Positions 45,188-53,594 of a stretch of DNA of 64,000 nt are shown here, piece by piece (position 1 is the first letter of the stretch; every line of letters starts with the position of its first letter). The translations under genes were made by a program, and so were the position numbers. The stretch spans positions 2,046,001-2,110,000 of the forward strand of contig NZ_CP022743.1 of NCBI RefSeq assembly GCF_002257585.1. The letters run 5' to 3'. The stretch comes from Mucilaginibacter xinganensis (lineage in GTDB: Bacteria > Bacteroidota > Bacteroidia > Sphingobacteriales > Sphingobacteriaceae). The notes beneath the pieces were generated by a model. That model was not told the DNA's origin. It searched no databases and saw nothing but the letters and a program-made list of their open reading frames with translations.

Positions 45188-45217
45188 AGCCATTCGCTTT
45201 AAGCGGGTGGCTTTTTT
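45188..45217 (+). terminator. Terminator after DUF2807 copy 2
   Basis: Stem gccattcgctt / aagcgggtggc with two G-T pairs, then T6. Confidence 0.8.
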
Positions 45218-45241
45218 AGTAGTAAACCTCATTGAAAGGCA

Positions 45242-46726
45242 TTAACCATTGTATTGGTAAACTTTATGCATAGTTGCCTTTAAATCTTCATAAACCTGTT
45301 TGAAAATAACAAACCCGTTTGCATAAGCTGCAACATTAGTCAGGTTGGGGTTAAAAGTCTTTAGCCCCAGAAAATCAGAGGTTGGGTAATCTTTAATAGT
45401 GCCAATACTTTTTAAAGCCATAAATGCCGCGCCAATAGCTGATGCATCTTCACTTTGCACTACCACCATTTTTTTGCCGGTTATATCGGCCAGTGTTTGT
45501 ACCCATAGGTCAGCGCGCACAATGCCGCCGCTTACGTTAATTTGGGTAATGGGTGCAGAAGTTTGCTGCACAGCATCTAAAACATCTTTCAGTGCGTAAC
45601 AGATGCCTTCTAATACCGCCCTCGAAAAATGAGCCTGGGTATGCGGTAACTTTACACCAAAAAAAGTACCGCAACTTTCGCTGTCCCAGATAGGGGCGCG
45701 TTCGCCAGTTAGATAGGGCAAAAACAGCAAGCCATTACAGCCGGCCGGTACGGTTGCTATTTGTTGAAAAAGCTGCTCGTAACTCCTTTCGTCCGCTTCG
45801 GGATTAATATTTTTTAACCACCATTGCAGCGCTATGCCGCCATTGTTTACCGGGCCGCCGCAAATAAATGTTTCTTTATTTAGTATATAGTTGAACGTCA
45901 TTGACTGTTCATTAGGCAAGGGGATGCTGCTGGCTACCCTAACGGCACCGCTTGTGCCAATGGTAATGGCAGCAATACCCGGTTTGTCAGCCATGCTGCC
46001 GAGGTTGGCTAAGCAGCCGTCACTGGCACCAATAATAAATGGTGTATCGGGACTAAGCAGATATTTATTTTTTTCAGCGGCAACATATAACCGGCAATAA
46101 TCTGTTGCTACCACCCTTGAAAGAGATTTAATAGTTATCCCCGCCAGCTTCAGGGCATCAGTATGCCAGGTAAGCTGCTCAATGTCAAATAAACCGGTAC
46201 AGGATGCAATGGATTGATCTACCTCGAAAACGTTAAAAAGATGGTGCCAGATATATTCTTTTATGGAAATGAACTTGTAGGTTTTACTGAAAAGCTGAGG
46301 GTCATTTTCCTTGATCCAGATGATTTTGCACAGCGGCGACATGGCGTGCAAAGGGGTACCTGTAGCTTTATATATAGCCATGCCATTGTTTGTGCCTCTT
46401 AATCGTTTTGCTATTTCTGCGCTGCGGTTATCGGCCCAGGTTATCATCGGTGCTAAAGGACGGCACAGCTCATCTACAGGGATAAGGCTGTGCATGGCGC
46501 TGCTCAGGCTCACCGCCAATGGAGCACTGCCTATTTTCAGGATAATGCTTTTTATAACGTTAGCAAAAGCAGCCCGGATCTGCTCTGGGTCCTGTTCATG
46601 ATAACCGGGTTTGGGCGAACTGAAGGGGTAATAAACCTGGTGATCAGCAAATGACTGAAATTGAAGATTTACCGCCACAGCCTTTACACTGCCGGTGCCA
46701 ATATCTATCCCCAAAACATATTCCAT
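45242..46726 (-). CDS. FGGY-family carbohydrate kinase, gluconokinase-like
   Basis: A 494-aa ATP-dependent sugar kinase. The N-terminal phosphate-1 motif is GIDIGTGSVKAVAV, followed by WADNRSAEIAKRL (substrate-site Asp in TWADNR). The C-terminal half has ITIGTSGAVRV, GERAPIWD and NVSGGIVRADLWVQ with the FGGY signature region. The domain layout is closest to gluconokinases (GntK, FGGY class) of Bacteroidetes; xylulokinase is the main alternative. No gluconate dehydratase or transporter is nearby. Convergent with DUF2807 copy 2 and divergent from copy 3. Confidence 0.88.
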   Translation of the reverse strand: MEYVLGIDIGTGSVKAVAVNLQFQSFADHQVYYPFSSPKPGYHEQDPEQIRAAFANVIKSIILKIGSAPLAVSLSSAMHSLIPVDELCRPLAPMITWADNRSAEIAKRLRGTNNGMAIYKATGTPLHAMSPLCKIIWIKENDPQLFSKTYKFISIKEYIWHHLFNVFEVDQSIASCTGLFDIEQLTWHTDALKLAGITIKSLSRVVATDYCRLYVAAEKNKYLLSPDTPFIIGASDGCLANLGSMADKPGIAAITIGTSGAVRVASSIPLPNEQSMTFNYILNKETFICGGPVNNGGIALQWWLKNINPEADERSYEQLFQQIATVPAGCNGLLFLPYLTGERAPIWDSESCGTFFGVKLPHTQAHFSRAVLEGICYALKDVLDAVQQTSAPITQINVSGGIVRADLWVQTLADITGKKMVVVQSEDASAIGAAFMALKSIGTIKDYPTSDFLGLKTFNPNLTNVAAYANGFVIFKQVYEDLKATMHKVYQYNG

Positions 46727-46894
46727 AGTTTATAATTATGCCTGCAAGATACATGTTAACCGCTTTAACTAAAAGCTGCTGTTCCACTTACTTTATAATG
46801 GTGGTAGTTCAATTTTGGGGTAACCAAAGTTTAATCACCCCAAAGACGGTCTTCCGCTGGCAATGCCTGGTTTAAAACCATAAATTTCTACGCG

Positions 46895-47038
46895 TTTTCA
46901 CCGACTAATTTTCCGGCTTTACCGGGAAAAACCACCACTATACCTAATAGGGGCCATATTGCTGTAACGTTCTTTACCTGTGATCGTCATATAGGTGTAT
47001 TTAAAATATAATTACTTGACAATCAAAATATAACCATC
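46895..47038 (+). repeat. Duplicated upstream region, copy at DUF2807 gene 3
   Basis: Counterpart of 44405-44558. Similarity runs from the ttttcaccgac block to the start codon. Confidence 0.8.
46963..46988 (+). promoter_or_regulatory. ECF-sigma-like promoter of DUF2807 copy 3
   Basis: TGTAACG at 46963-46969 and CGTC at 46985-46988, again GTAAC-N16-CGTC, although the spacer itself differs from copies 1 and 2. Confidence 0.68.
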
Positions 47039-47649
47039 ATGAAAACTCAAATCATAACTTTCTTCGCAGTGCTCGTTGTAGCATTCGGAGTAACAAATTC
47101 AACCTTCGCAGGAACTGCAAAAAATGCTGATGATAACTACACTGTATTAACCGACATCAGCGCGATCAATAAAATAGAGGTGCGCGGCAATGTTGAACTT
47201 TACGTTAGCGACGGTGCGACCGATCAGGTTAAAGTTTATAATAAATATTACAGCGAAAGCGCATTGGTTAAAAGCAAAAACGGCGTATTGAGCATCGCTT
47301 CATATAAAGCAGAAAAATTGGTGGTTTGGGTTACTGCAAATGACCTTCGCGCAATCTCTGCATTTGATAACGCACAGATAAAATCATTTGGTAATATTTC
47401 TAAAATTGAATTTGATGTTGACCTGCCGACAATGCTACTGCTAAATTAAACTTAGAGGCCTTTAGCGTGAGCGTGATTGTAAATGACAATGCAAAAGCAA
47501 GCCTGAGCGGCACCGTAACTGAATATAACTGCAAAATTGATCGCGATGAAAATGTTGACCAAAAAGACCTGGTTGCATTTCATTCCTCAAAAAAACAAAC
47601 CCCAGCCAAAGTGGTCGCAGCTAAAGAGTTTGATTTAGCGGATCTATAA
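47039..47649 (+). pseudogene. DUF2807 (head-GIN) exported protein, copy 3, frameshifted
   Basis: The first 129 codons align closely with copies 1 and 2 (signal MKTQIITFFAVLVVAFGVTN, then INKIEVRGNVELYVS). At 47426 the expected codons CAC GAC read c-cgac, one base short, so the frame ends at a TAA at 47447-47449 after PTMLLLN. In the next frame from 47428 the homology continues without interruption (DNATAKLNLEAF, SVIVNDNAKASL) to a stop at 47647-47649 (FDLADL). The restored product would be ~203 aa. The intact downstream frame means the shift is recent, programmed, or a sequencing error. Confidence 0.85.
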
Positions 47650-47674
47650 TATAACTGTAGGAACTACAAAAAAC

Positions 47675-47701
47675 AAAAGCTATCACAATACGGTAGCTTT
47701 T
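47675..47701 (+). terminator. Terminator after DUF2807 copy 3
   Basis: Stem aaaagcta / tagctttt with a short GC-containing loop region and T-rich tail. Confidence 0.6.
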
Positions 47702-47777
47702 ATTATTTTTGATGTAACTTAAGCTACCTGACAATTGTCCAAACAAAAAGCCTTTAAAACACTCACATAGCAACAAA

Positions 47778-48497
47778 ATGAAAAAGATTCACTTAATAAT
47801 ATTGGCATTAACCGCAGGCATCACAATTGCCGGAATAGCATCGTGCAAACTCGGTTGTGTTCATGGCTCTGGCAATCAAAAATCTGAGGACCGTAAGGTT
47901 GGCAGTTTTAAATCTATCAGTATTTCGGGCGGCTTTAAGGTTATTTTAAAGCAGGATAGCTCGTATGCGGTTAAAATCACAGCTGATGACAACCTGCTTA
48001 AATATATCAGAACAGAAATAAATGGCGATATGCTTAAAGTTTTTACCAAGAAGAACATGTGCAATACCGGCGAAATGACGGTTAATATAGGCATACGCGA
48101 ACTGGAAGGATTGAAAGCATCAGGAGCAGTTGAGGTTGAATCGGATGGCAAAATAAACGTGCATGACCTTCGCTTTAAATTGTCAGGGGCTACTAAAATA
48201 ACAATGGATCTGACTGCCAATAATGTTTCTACAAAAGGAAGCGGCGTCACCGAGGTGAATTTAAAAGGCCAGGCCTCATCTCACAGCATTGACCTAAGCG
48301 GCAGTGGTAAAATCCATGCTTTTGATTTTGTTGTGAACACCTGCAATATTGAAACCTCCGGCGTAGGCCACAGTGAGGTTAATGTTTTAAACAGCCTGAA
48401 TGTTCGCTCAAGCGGCGCATCTGCAGTTAAATACCGTGGTAACCCTACGATAAGAAACGACAAATCGGGAGCGTCATCAATTGAAAAAGCAGATTGA
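47778..48497 (+). CDS. DUF2807 (head-GIN) lipoprotein
   Basis: A 239-aa fourth member of the DUF2807 family, more distant from the three above. A signal segment ends in a lipobox IASC, so it is probably a lipoprotein (a CKLGC pair follows). The body has the full head-GIN layout: VGSFKSISISGGFKVILKQ, then YIRTEINGDMLKVFTKK, then repeated short strands with xxSGSGKI / TSGVGHSEV / RSSGASAV motifs of the beta-helix. It lies behind the frameshifted copy 3. Its upstream gap has only a weak promoter candidate (GTAAC at 47714 with a misplaced TGTC). Confidence 0.88.
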   Translation: MKKIHLIILALTAGITIAGIASCKLGCVHGSGNQKSEDRKVGSFKSISISGGFKVILKQDSSYAVKITADDNLLKYIRTEINGDMLKVFTKKNMCNTGEMTVNIGIRELEGLKASGAVEVESDGKINVHDLRFKLSGATKITMDLTANNVSTKGSGVTEVNLKGQASSHSIDLSGSGKIHAFDFVVNTCNIETSGVGHSEVNVLNSLNVRSSGASAVKYRGNPTIRNDKSGASSIEKAD

Positions 48498-48529
48498 GGT
48501 TGTAAAATGAGCGGGCTGATTACAGGCGC

Positions 48530-48613
48530 GGTTGATTAGGTTGATGTGATAATGCTTTTAATAAGCCTTTTCGAATAAAAAACTTAATTTGCTTTGATTA
48601 AACCTAATCAACC
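48530..48613. repeat. 13-bp inverted repeat in the cytochrome c leader
   Basis: ggttgattaggtt (48530-48542) and aacctaatcaacc (48601-48613) are exact complements separated by 58 AT-rich bases. The right arm ends 14 bases before the cytochrome ATG, so a folded leader could hide the start. Confidence 0.55.
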
Positions 48614-48627
48614 AATCACTCAATAAA

Positions 48628-49623
48628 ATGAAAAAACTTAAAAAAGTAATATTATCTGCGGTAATTGCGATAGTATTAACAGTTGTGATAGCCATATCCT
48701 ATATCACATTAGCGCTGCCCAATGTTGGCGAACCTGATGACATCCGGGTTACGCTAACTAACGAAAAAATAGCCAGGGGTGAATATCTTGCGAATCACGT
48801 GTCCCTTTGTACTGATTGCCATTCGCAACGGGATTGGTCCAAATTTGCCGGGCCGATAGTTGACGGCAGGCTGGGAGAGGGTGGCGAACTTTTTGACAGC
48901 AAGGTTGATTTTCCCGGAAGTGTTCACGTCCCTAATATTACTCCATTCAATTTAAAAGAATGGACAGACGGGGAGATCTTCCGCGCAATTACCGCCGGGG
49001 TCAGGAAAGATGGCTCTGCTATTTTTCCTTTAATGCCTTGGCCGTCCTATTCAAAAATGAGCCGCGAAGATATTTATGCTATTATTGCATACCTGCGTAC
49101 CTTAAAACCCGTGGAAGCCAATTACCCGAAGGCGTCGTATGACTTTCCTTTAAATATCTTGGTCCATACCTTTCCTAAAAAGGCAGTGCCGGGGATCAAC
49201 CCAAGCCCGGCAGATACTATTAAATACGGGGCTTATCTTGTAAATGCCGCAGCCTGTATGGATTGCCACACAAAAAACGTTAAAGGAAAGGCTGTGCCCG
49301 GCATGGATTTCGCAGGAGGACGCGAGTTTAAAATAGGTAACAATACCATCCGTTCTGCCAATATTACGCCTGATACCGAAACAGGAATTGGCCGCTGGAC
49401 GAGCGCATCATTTCTGCAAAGATTTAAATCCTTTAATGATCCTGCAAAAGCGGCCACTATATCTGAAACTGATTTTCAAACTATAATGCCCTGGTATGAT
49501 TACAGCAGGATAACTGAAAATGATCTTAAAGCAATGTTTGCCTATTTAAGGACGCTGAAACCAATTAGTAATAAAGTAATTAAGTTCACTGTTAATAGTT
49601 TTGCCCTGACTAAAAGCAATTAA
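48628..49623 (+). CDS. Dihaem c-type cytochrome, membrane anchored
   Basis: A 331-aa electron-transfer protein. One N-terminal hydrophobic helix (about residues 8-30) anchors or exports it. Two cytochrome c domains each have a CxxCH haem site: CTDCH (61-65) and CMDCH (210-214). Probable Met axial ligands lie in AIFPLMPWPSYSKM and TIMPWYDYS. The layout resembles the cytochrome subunits of alcohol/aldehyde dehydrogenases (AdhB-like), but no dehydrogenase gene is adjacent, so the donor is unknown. A 13-bp inverted repeat precedes the ATG. Confidence 0.9.
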   Translation: MKKLKKVILSAVIAIVLTVVIAISYITLALPNVGEPDDIRVTLTNEKIARGEYLANHVSLCTDCHSQRDWSKFAGPIVDGRLGEGGELFDSKVDFPGSVHVPNITPFNLKEWTDGEIFRAITAGVRKDGSAIFPLMPWPSYSKMSREDIYAIIAYLRTLKPVEANYPKASYDFPLNILVHTFPKKAVPGINPSPADTIKYGAYLVNAAACMDCHTKNVKGKAVPGMDFAGGREFKIGNNTIRSANITPDTETGIGRWTSASFLQRFKSFNDPAKAATISETDFQTIMPWYDYSRITENDLKAMFAYLRTLKPISNKVIKFTVNSFALTKSN

Positions 49624-49685
49624 TAAATTATTATCTGAATTTATTTCGTGCATCGCCGGCTTTTCTAACTTTCATACTTTTTTTA

Positions 49686-49693
49686 TACCTTTG
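49686..49693 (+). promoter_or_regulatory. Putative -7 promoter box for tig
   Basis: TACCTTTG followed by C matches TAnnTTTG. It lies 82 bases before the tig ATG. A small hairpin (gcccct / aggggc, 49693-49712) begins at the predicted transcript start. Confidence 0.5.
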
Positions 49694-49775
49694 CCCCTCC
49701 AAAAGCAGGGGCTTTATTACATCTGTAATACAAAGTTGCCCTGCATATAAAGTAAAGCTTAAATACCGGTAAAAA

Positions 49776-51125
49776 ATGAATATTTCACAGGAAAAGATTG
49801 ATAACCTGAATGCAGTTGTAAAAATCAATATCAATCCCGAAGATTATCAGCCACGTGTTGATAAAGCAATTAAGGATCAGGCAAAAAAAGCCAAAATACC
49901 TGGGTTTCGTCCCGGCATGGTGCCTGCATCGCATATAAAAAAGATGTACGGTAAAAGTATTTTGGTTGATGAGATCAACAACATGCTGTCTGATACTTTA
50001 AATAAATATTTAGAGGACGAAAAGCTGGAAGTTTTGGGTCAGCCGCTTCCAAAAACCGGCGACGAAAAAGAATATAACTGGGATTTTGCTGATAATTTTG
50101 AGTTCAATTACGAACTCGGTCTTGCACCTGACTTTGGCGTTGATTTTTCAGCCAAGGATAAATTAACGCAATACGTTATAAAGGTTGATGAGGAAACGCT
50201 GGCAGCGAGGATAAAAAACATTCGCAGGAGCTATGGCAAAATGACAAATCCTGACGTATCGGCAGAAGATGATGTGCTTTATTCAGATTTAGTGCAACTT
50301 TCTCCGGATGGTTCTGTTTTTGAGGACGGGATTACCAATACAGCATCTGTACGTTTAGACCAGATAAAAGATGAAGCTATAAAAGCATCATTGATCGGTC
50401 TGAAAAAGGGAGATGAATTAATACTGGATATTCAGAAGGCTTTTGATAACGACGCAGCCAAGGTTGCTGGATTATTGAAAATTGAGGAAGAAACAGCAGC
50501 AGATCTGAAATCGAACTTTCGCTTAACTGTAAAAAATGTTAATCGTTTGGAAGAAAGTGATCTGAACCAGGAGTTCTTTGACAAATTATTTGGTGAAGGT
50601 ACCGTGACTACCGAGGAGGAGTTCAAGGCTAAAATAACAACAGAAATAGAAACCATGATGCAGCAGGATTCAGAACGCAAACTGCAGGAAGATATCTTCC
50701 AATATGGTTTGGATAAAGTTCAGTTTGAATTGCCTGATGAATTTTTGAAACGGTGGTTAAAAGCAACTAACGAAAAACTTACCCCTGAAGAGCTTGAAGG
50801 CGGCTACAATGATTTTGCAAAAAATCTTAAATGGACGCTTATTGAGAACAAGGTGCTGAAACAAAACAGCATCGAGATCAAATATGAAGAAGTTTTTGAA
50901 TTAGCTAAAGCCCGTTTAGGCCAGCAGTTCCAAATGTACGGGCAGGGAATTGACGAAGAGCAACTGGGGCAATACGCAGTTCAATATTTGCAGAATAGGG
51001 AGAATGCTAACAAAATATTTGAAGATGTTAAGGCATTGAAAGTATTTGAATACATAAAAAGTGTTGTTACGTTGGAGCCAAAAGAAATAACTTATACTGA
51101 ATTTACCGGGCTTTTTGCCAAGTAA
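49776..51125 (+). CDS. tig: Trigger factor
   Basis: Ribosome-bound chaperone for nascent proteins. The 449-aa protein has the N-terminal ribosome-binding domain with IPGFRPGMVPASHIKKMYGKS, equivalent to the GFRxGxxP signature. A degenerate PPIase-like domain (about 155-240) and a helical C-terminal chaperone domain follow. Overall similarity is clear, but the PPIase part lacks several conserved residues, as usual in Bacteroidetes. It is followed by clpP and clpX, the conserved tig-clpP-clpX order, although a terminator separates it from clpP. Confidence 0.93.
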   Translation: MNISQEKIDNLNAVVKININPEDYQPRVDKAIKDQAKKAKIPGFRPGMVPASHIKKMYGKSILVDEINNMLSDTLNKYLEDEKLEVLGQPLPKTGDEKEYNWDFADNFEFNYELGLAPDFGVDFSAKDKLTQYVIKVDEETLAARIKNIRRSYGKMTNPDVSAEDDVLYSDLVQLSPDGSVFEDGITNTASVRLDQIKDEAIKASLIGLKKGDELILDIQKAFDNDAAKVAGLLKIEEETAADLKSNFRLTVKNVNRLEESDLNQEFFDKLFGEGTVTTEEEFKAKITTEIETMMQQDSERKLQEDIFQYGLDKVQFELPDEFLKRWLKATNEKLTPEELEGGYNDFAKNLKWTLIENKVLKQNSIEIKYEEVFELAKARLGQQFQMYGQGIDEEQLGQYAVQYLQNRENANKIFEDVKALKVFEYIKSVVTLEPKEITYTEFTGLFAK

Positions 51126-51150
51126 ACGGAAATTCTTTGAATTCAGTTTG

Positions 51151-51189
51151 AGTCCGAAAGTAAGCTATGTGCTGCTTTCGGACTTTTTG
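51151..51189 (+). terminator. Terminator after tig
   Basis: Perfect 10-bp stem agtccgaaag / ctttcggact with a 14-base loop and T5 tail. The arm sequence matches the tips of other intergenic repeats in the window. Confidence 0.82.
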
Positions 51190-51344
51190 TATCTGTTAGA
51201 ACTCGTTGTTATTCCTTGTTTTTTCCTTATCGGTTTTTCTCCATCAAATAAATTTACTTTTAACAAACTTTCTGGTAACAATTGTATTTAAGTAACAACT
51301 ATATTTATCGCGATTAAAACCCGCACATTTAACAAAAAAAAATC

Positions 51345-52052
51345 ATGAGCAGTAACATTGATAAGAATGAGTTCCGGAAATATGCTGTTAAGCACCACCG
51401 CATTAACAGCATTTATGTAGATAAATTTATTTCACGGGTTGACGCAAGCCAGATCCCGACAGGCATGACGCCCTATATTATTGAGGAACGTCAGCTTAAC
51501 GTTGCGCAGATGGACGTGTTTTCACGTTTAATGATGGACCGTATCATTTTCCTGGGTGATGCGATTTATGAAAATATTGCAAACATTATTCAGGCTCAAT
51601 TGCTTTTCCTTCAATCGGCTGATGCAAAACGCGATATCCAGATTTATATCAATTCACCTGGTGGTTCAGTTTATGCAGGTTTGGGAATTTACGATACGAT
51701 GCAATTTATCTCAAATGATGTAGCTACAATTTGTACAGGTATGGCAGCTTCAATGGGCGCCGTATTGTTATGCGCCGGTGCTGCAGGTAAAAGAGCTGCG
51801 CTACCGCACGCAAGGGTGATGATTCATCAACCCTCAGGCGGTGCCCAGGGCCAGCAGTCTGATATTGAAATTACCTATCACGAGATTACCAAATTGAAGA
51901 AAGAATTGTACCAGATCATTGCTGACCATAGCGGTACATCTTATGAGAAAGTTTGGGATGCGTCAGATCGTGACCATTGGATGATAGCTGAAGAAGCTAA
52001 AGAATTTGGTATGGTAGATGAAATTTTAAGGGGAAATAACCCGAAGAAATAA
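51345..52052 (+). CDS. clpP: ATP-dependent Clp protease proteolytic subunit
   Basis: Serine peptidase forming the double-ring ClpP tetradecamer. The 235-aa protein has the triad Ser136 (TGMAASMGAV), His161 (MIHQPSGG) and Asp210 (DRDHWM). The N-terminal 45 residues before PYIIEERQ are longer than in E. coli and include a likely propeptide. It is placed between tig and clpX, which supplies its unfoldase partner. ATG at 51345. Confidence 0.97.
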   Translation: MSSNIDKNEFRKYAVKHHRINSIYVDKFISRVDASQIPTGMTPYIIEERQLNVAQMDVFSRLMMDRIIFLGDAIYENIANIIQAQLLFLQSADAKRDIQIYINSPGGSVYAGLGIYDTMQFISNDVATICTGMAASMGAVLLCAGAAGKRAALPHARVMIHQPSGGAQGQQSDIEITYHEITKLKKELYQIIADHSGTSYEKVWDASDRDHWMIAEEAKEFGMVDEILRGNNPKK

Positions 52053-52064
52053 GTGATTAGCGTT

Positions 52065-52115
52065 CAGAGACTGGACACCAGTGGTTTTTTAGAAAAAACT
52101 GGTCTCCAATCTCTG
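52065..52115 (+). terminator. Hairpin between clpP and clpX
   Basis: Long imperfect stem from cagagactggacacca to tggtctccaatctctg, with a T-run in the loop side. It may be a partial terminator or a processing site that sets clpP and clpX levels separately. Confidence 0.6.
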
Positions 52116-52140
52116 ATTAACTAATTCCGACTTTTTTAAT

Positions 52141-52148
52141 TAAATTTG
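52141..52148 (+). promoter_or_regulatory. Putative -7 promoter box for clpX
   Basis: TAAATTTG matches TAnnTTTG, 19 bases before the clpX ATG, so clpX may be transcribed on its own as well as with clpP. Confidence 0.5.
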
Positions 52149-52167
52149 AATAAGAAAAGTAAACCAG

Positions 52168-53406
52168 ATGAATAAAAACAGCAAGGAGATCAGGTGTTCG
52201 TTTTGTGGTGCAGGTAAACAGGACTCCCTGATGCTGATAGCAGGTTTGGATGCGCATATCTGTGATAAATGTGTTAACCAGGCAAATGAGATCCTGGCCG
52301 AAGAGTTAAAAGTACGCAAGGTAAAAACGTCGCCTGCAGCCCCTTCAGTTTTAAAACCAGCCGAAATAAAAAGTCACCTTGATCAGTATGTTATTGGCCA
52401 GGATGATGCGAAAAAGATATTAGCTGTCGCTGTTTATAACCACTATAAGCGTTTAAATCAGCGCGTAGAAAAAGATGATGTGGAGATTGAAAAATCAAAC
52501 ATTATAATGGTAGGCGAAACCGGAACCGGCAAAACTCTGCTTGCAAAAACACTTGCCAAGATCTTGAATGTCCCCTTTTGTATTTGCGATGCAACCGTAT
52601 TAACCGAAGCCGGTTATGTAGGTGAGGACGTTGAAAGTATCCTTACGCGTTTACTACAATCGGCCGATTATGACGTGGCAACTGCCGAACGCGGTATAGT
52701 TTACATTGATGAGGTTGATAAGATTGCTCGTAAAAGCGACAATGCGTCAATAACACGGGATGTATCCGGCGAAGGCGTACAGCAGGCCCTGCTTAAAATA
52801 TTGGAAGGTACAAATGTTAACGTGCCGCCACAGGGCGGACGTAAACACCCCGATCAAAAAATGATCACCGTTAATACGAACAATATCCTCTTTATATGCG
52901 GCGGCGCATTTGATGGGATCGACCGGAAGATAGCTAATCGTTTACGCACCCAAACAGTGGGCTATAAAATGAAACGGGACGATAACGAGATAGATCTTAA
53001 AAACCTTTATAAGTATATAACCCCGCAGGATTTAAAGTCATTTGGGCTTATACCCGAATTAATTGGCCGTTTACCGGTGCTTACTTATTTAAATCCGTTA
53101 GACCGCGAGGCATTACATAATATTTTAACCGAGCCAAAAAATTCATTGTTGAAACAGTATAAAAAATTATTTGAGTACGAAGGGGTTAAGCTTGAATTTG
53201 ATACCGAAGTGCTTGATTTTATTGTGGATAAGGCAGTGGAGTTTAAGTTGGGTGCACGTGGGCTGCGGTCAATATGTGAGGCGATAATGATCGACGCCAT
53301 GTTTGAGTTTCCGTCTAAAAAAGACATAAAACGATTGAACGTAACGCTTGATTATGCGCATGAGAAATTTGAAAAAGCCGATTTAAAAAAATTAAAAGTG
53401 GCTTAA
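52168..53406 (+). CDS. clpX: ATP-dependent Clp protease ATP-binding subunit ClpX
   Basis: AAA+ unfoldase that feeds ClpP. The 412-aa protein has the N-terminal zinc-binding domain (Cys10, Cys13, Cys32, Cys35), Walker A GETGTGKT (116-123), Walker B IDEVDKI, sensor region [13 protein letters not shown] and the ClpP-docking loop near IPELIGRLP. Length and order are standard. It has its own likely promoter and a strong terminator downstream. Confidence 0.97.
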   Translation: MNKNSKEIRCSFCGAGKQDSLMLIAGLDAHICDKCVNQANEILAEELKVRKVKTSPAAPSVLKPAEIKSHLDQYVIGQDDAKKILAVAVYNHYKRLNQRVEKDDVEIEKSNIIMVGETGTGKTLLAKTLAKILNVPFCICDATVLTEAGYVGEDVESILTRLLQSADYDVATAERGIVYIDEVDKIARKSDNASITRDVSGEGVQQALLKILEGTNVNVPPQGGRKHPDQKMITVNTNNILFICGGAFDGIDRKIANRLRTQTVGYKMKRDDNEIDLKNLYKYITPQDLKSFGLIPELIGRLPVLTYLNPLDREALHNILTEPKNSLLKQYKKLFEYEGVKLEFDTEVLDFIVDKAVEFKLGARGLRSICEAIMIDAMFEFPSKKDIKRLNVTLDYAHEKFEKADLKKLKVA

Positions 53407-53444
53407 CAATAAGCATACAACGTGTACTTATATTTAAGACAATA

Positions 53445-53474
53445 AACAAACCCTGGCTTGCGCCGGGGTTTGTT
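53445..53474 (+). terminator. Terminator after clpX
   Basis: 13-bp stem aacaaaccctggc / gccggggtttgtt (one G-T pair), loop of 4 bases. Confidence 0.85.
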
Positions 53475-53594
53475 GTATAATAAAAGATGTACTAAACCAT
53501 TTAAATAACCCCGGTAAGGCCCGTGATAAGAGTTACGAGTTTGCCCAAGGTGTTAAAAGAAGTTTAAGATGATGTGTAAATAAAATTGAACAGT

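Larger units (their letters stand above)
46727..47038. other. Gap between divergent gluconokinase and DUF2807 copy 3
   Basis: About 310 bases. The right half (46895-47038) is the duplicated DUF2807 promoter region; the left half shows no recognisable element beyond AT-rich sequence that must hold the kinase promoter. Confidence 0.5.

Noticed and set aside
47714..47740. Fourth ECF promoter in front of the DUF2807 lipoprotein
   Set aside because: GTAAC is present but CGTC is not at the 16-base spacing; the nearest TGTC is at 17 and lacks the C.
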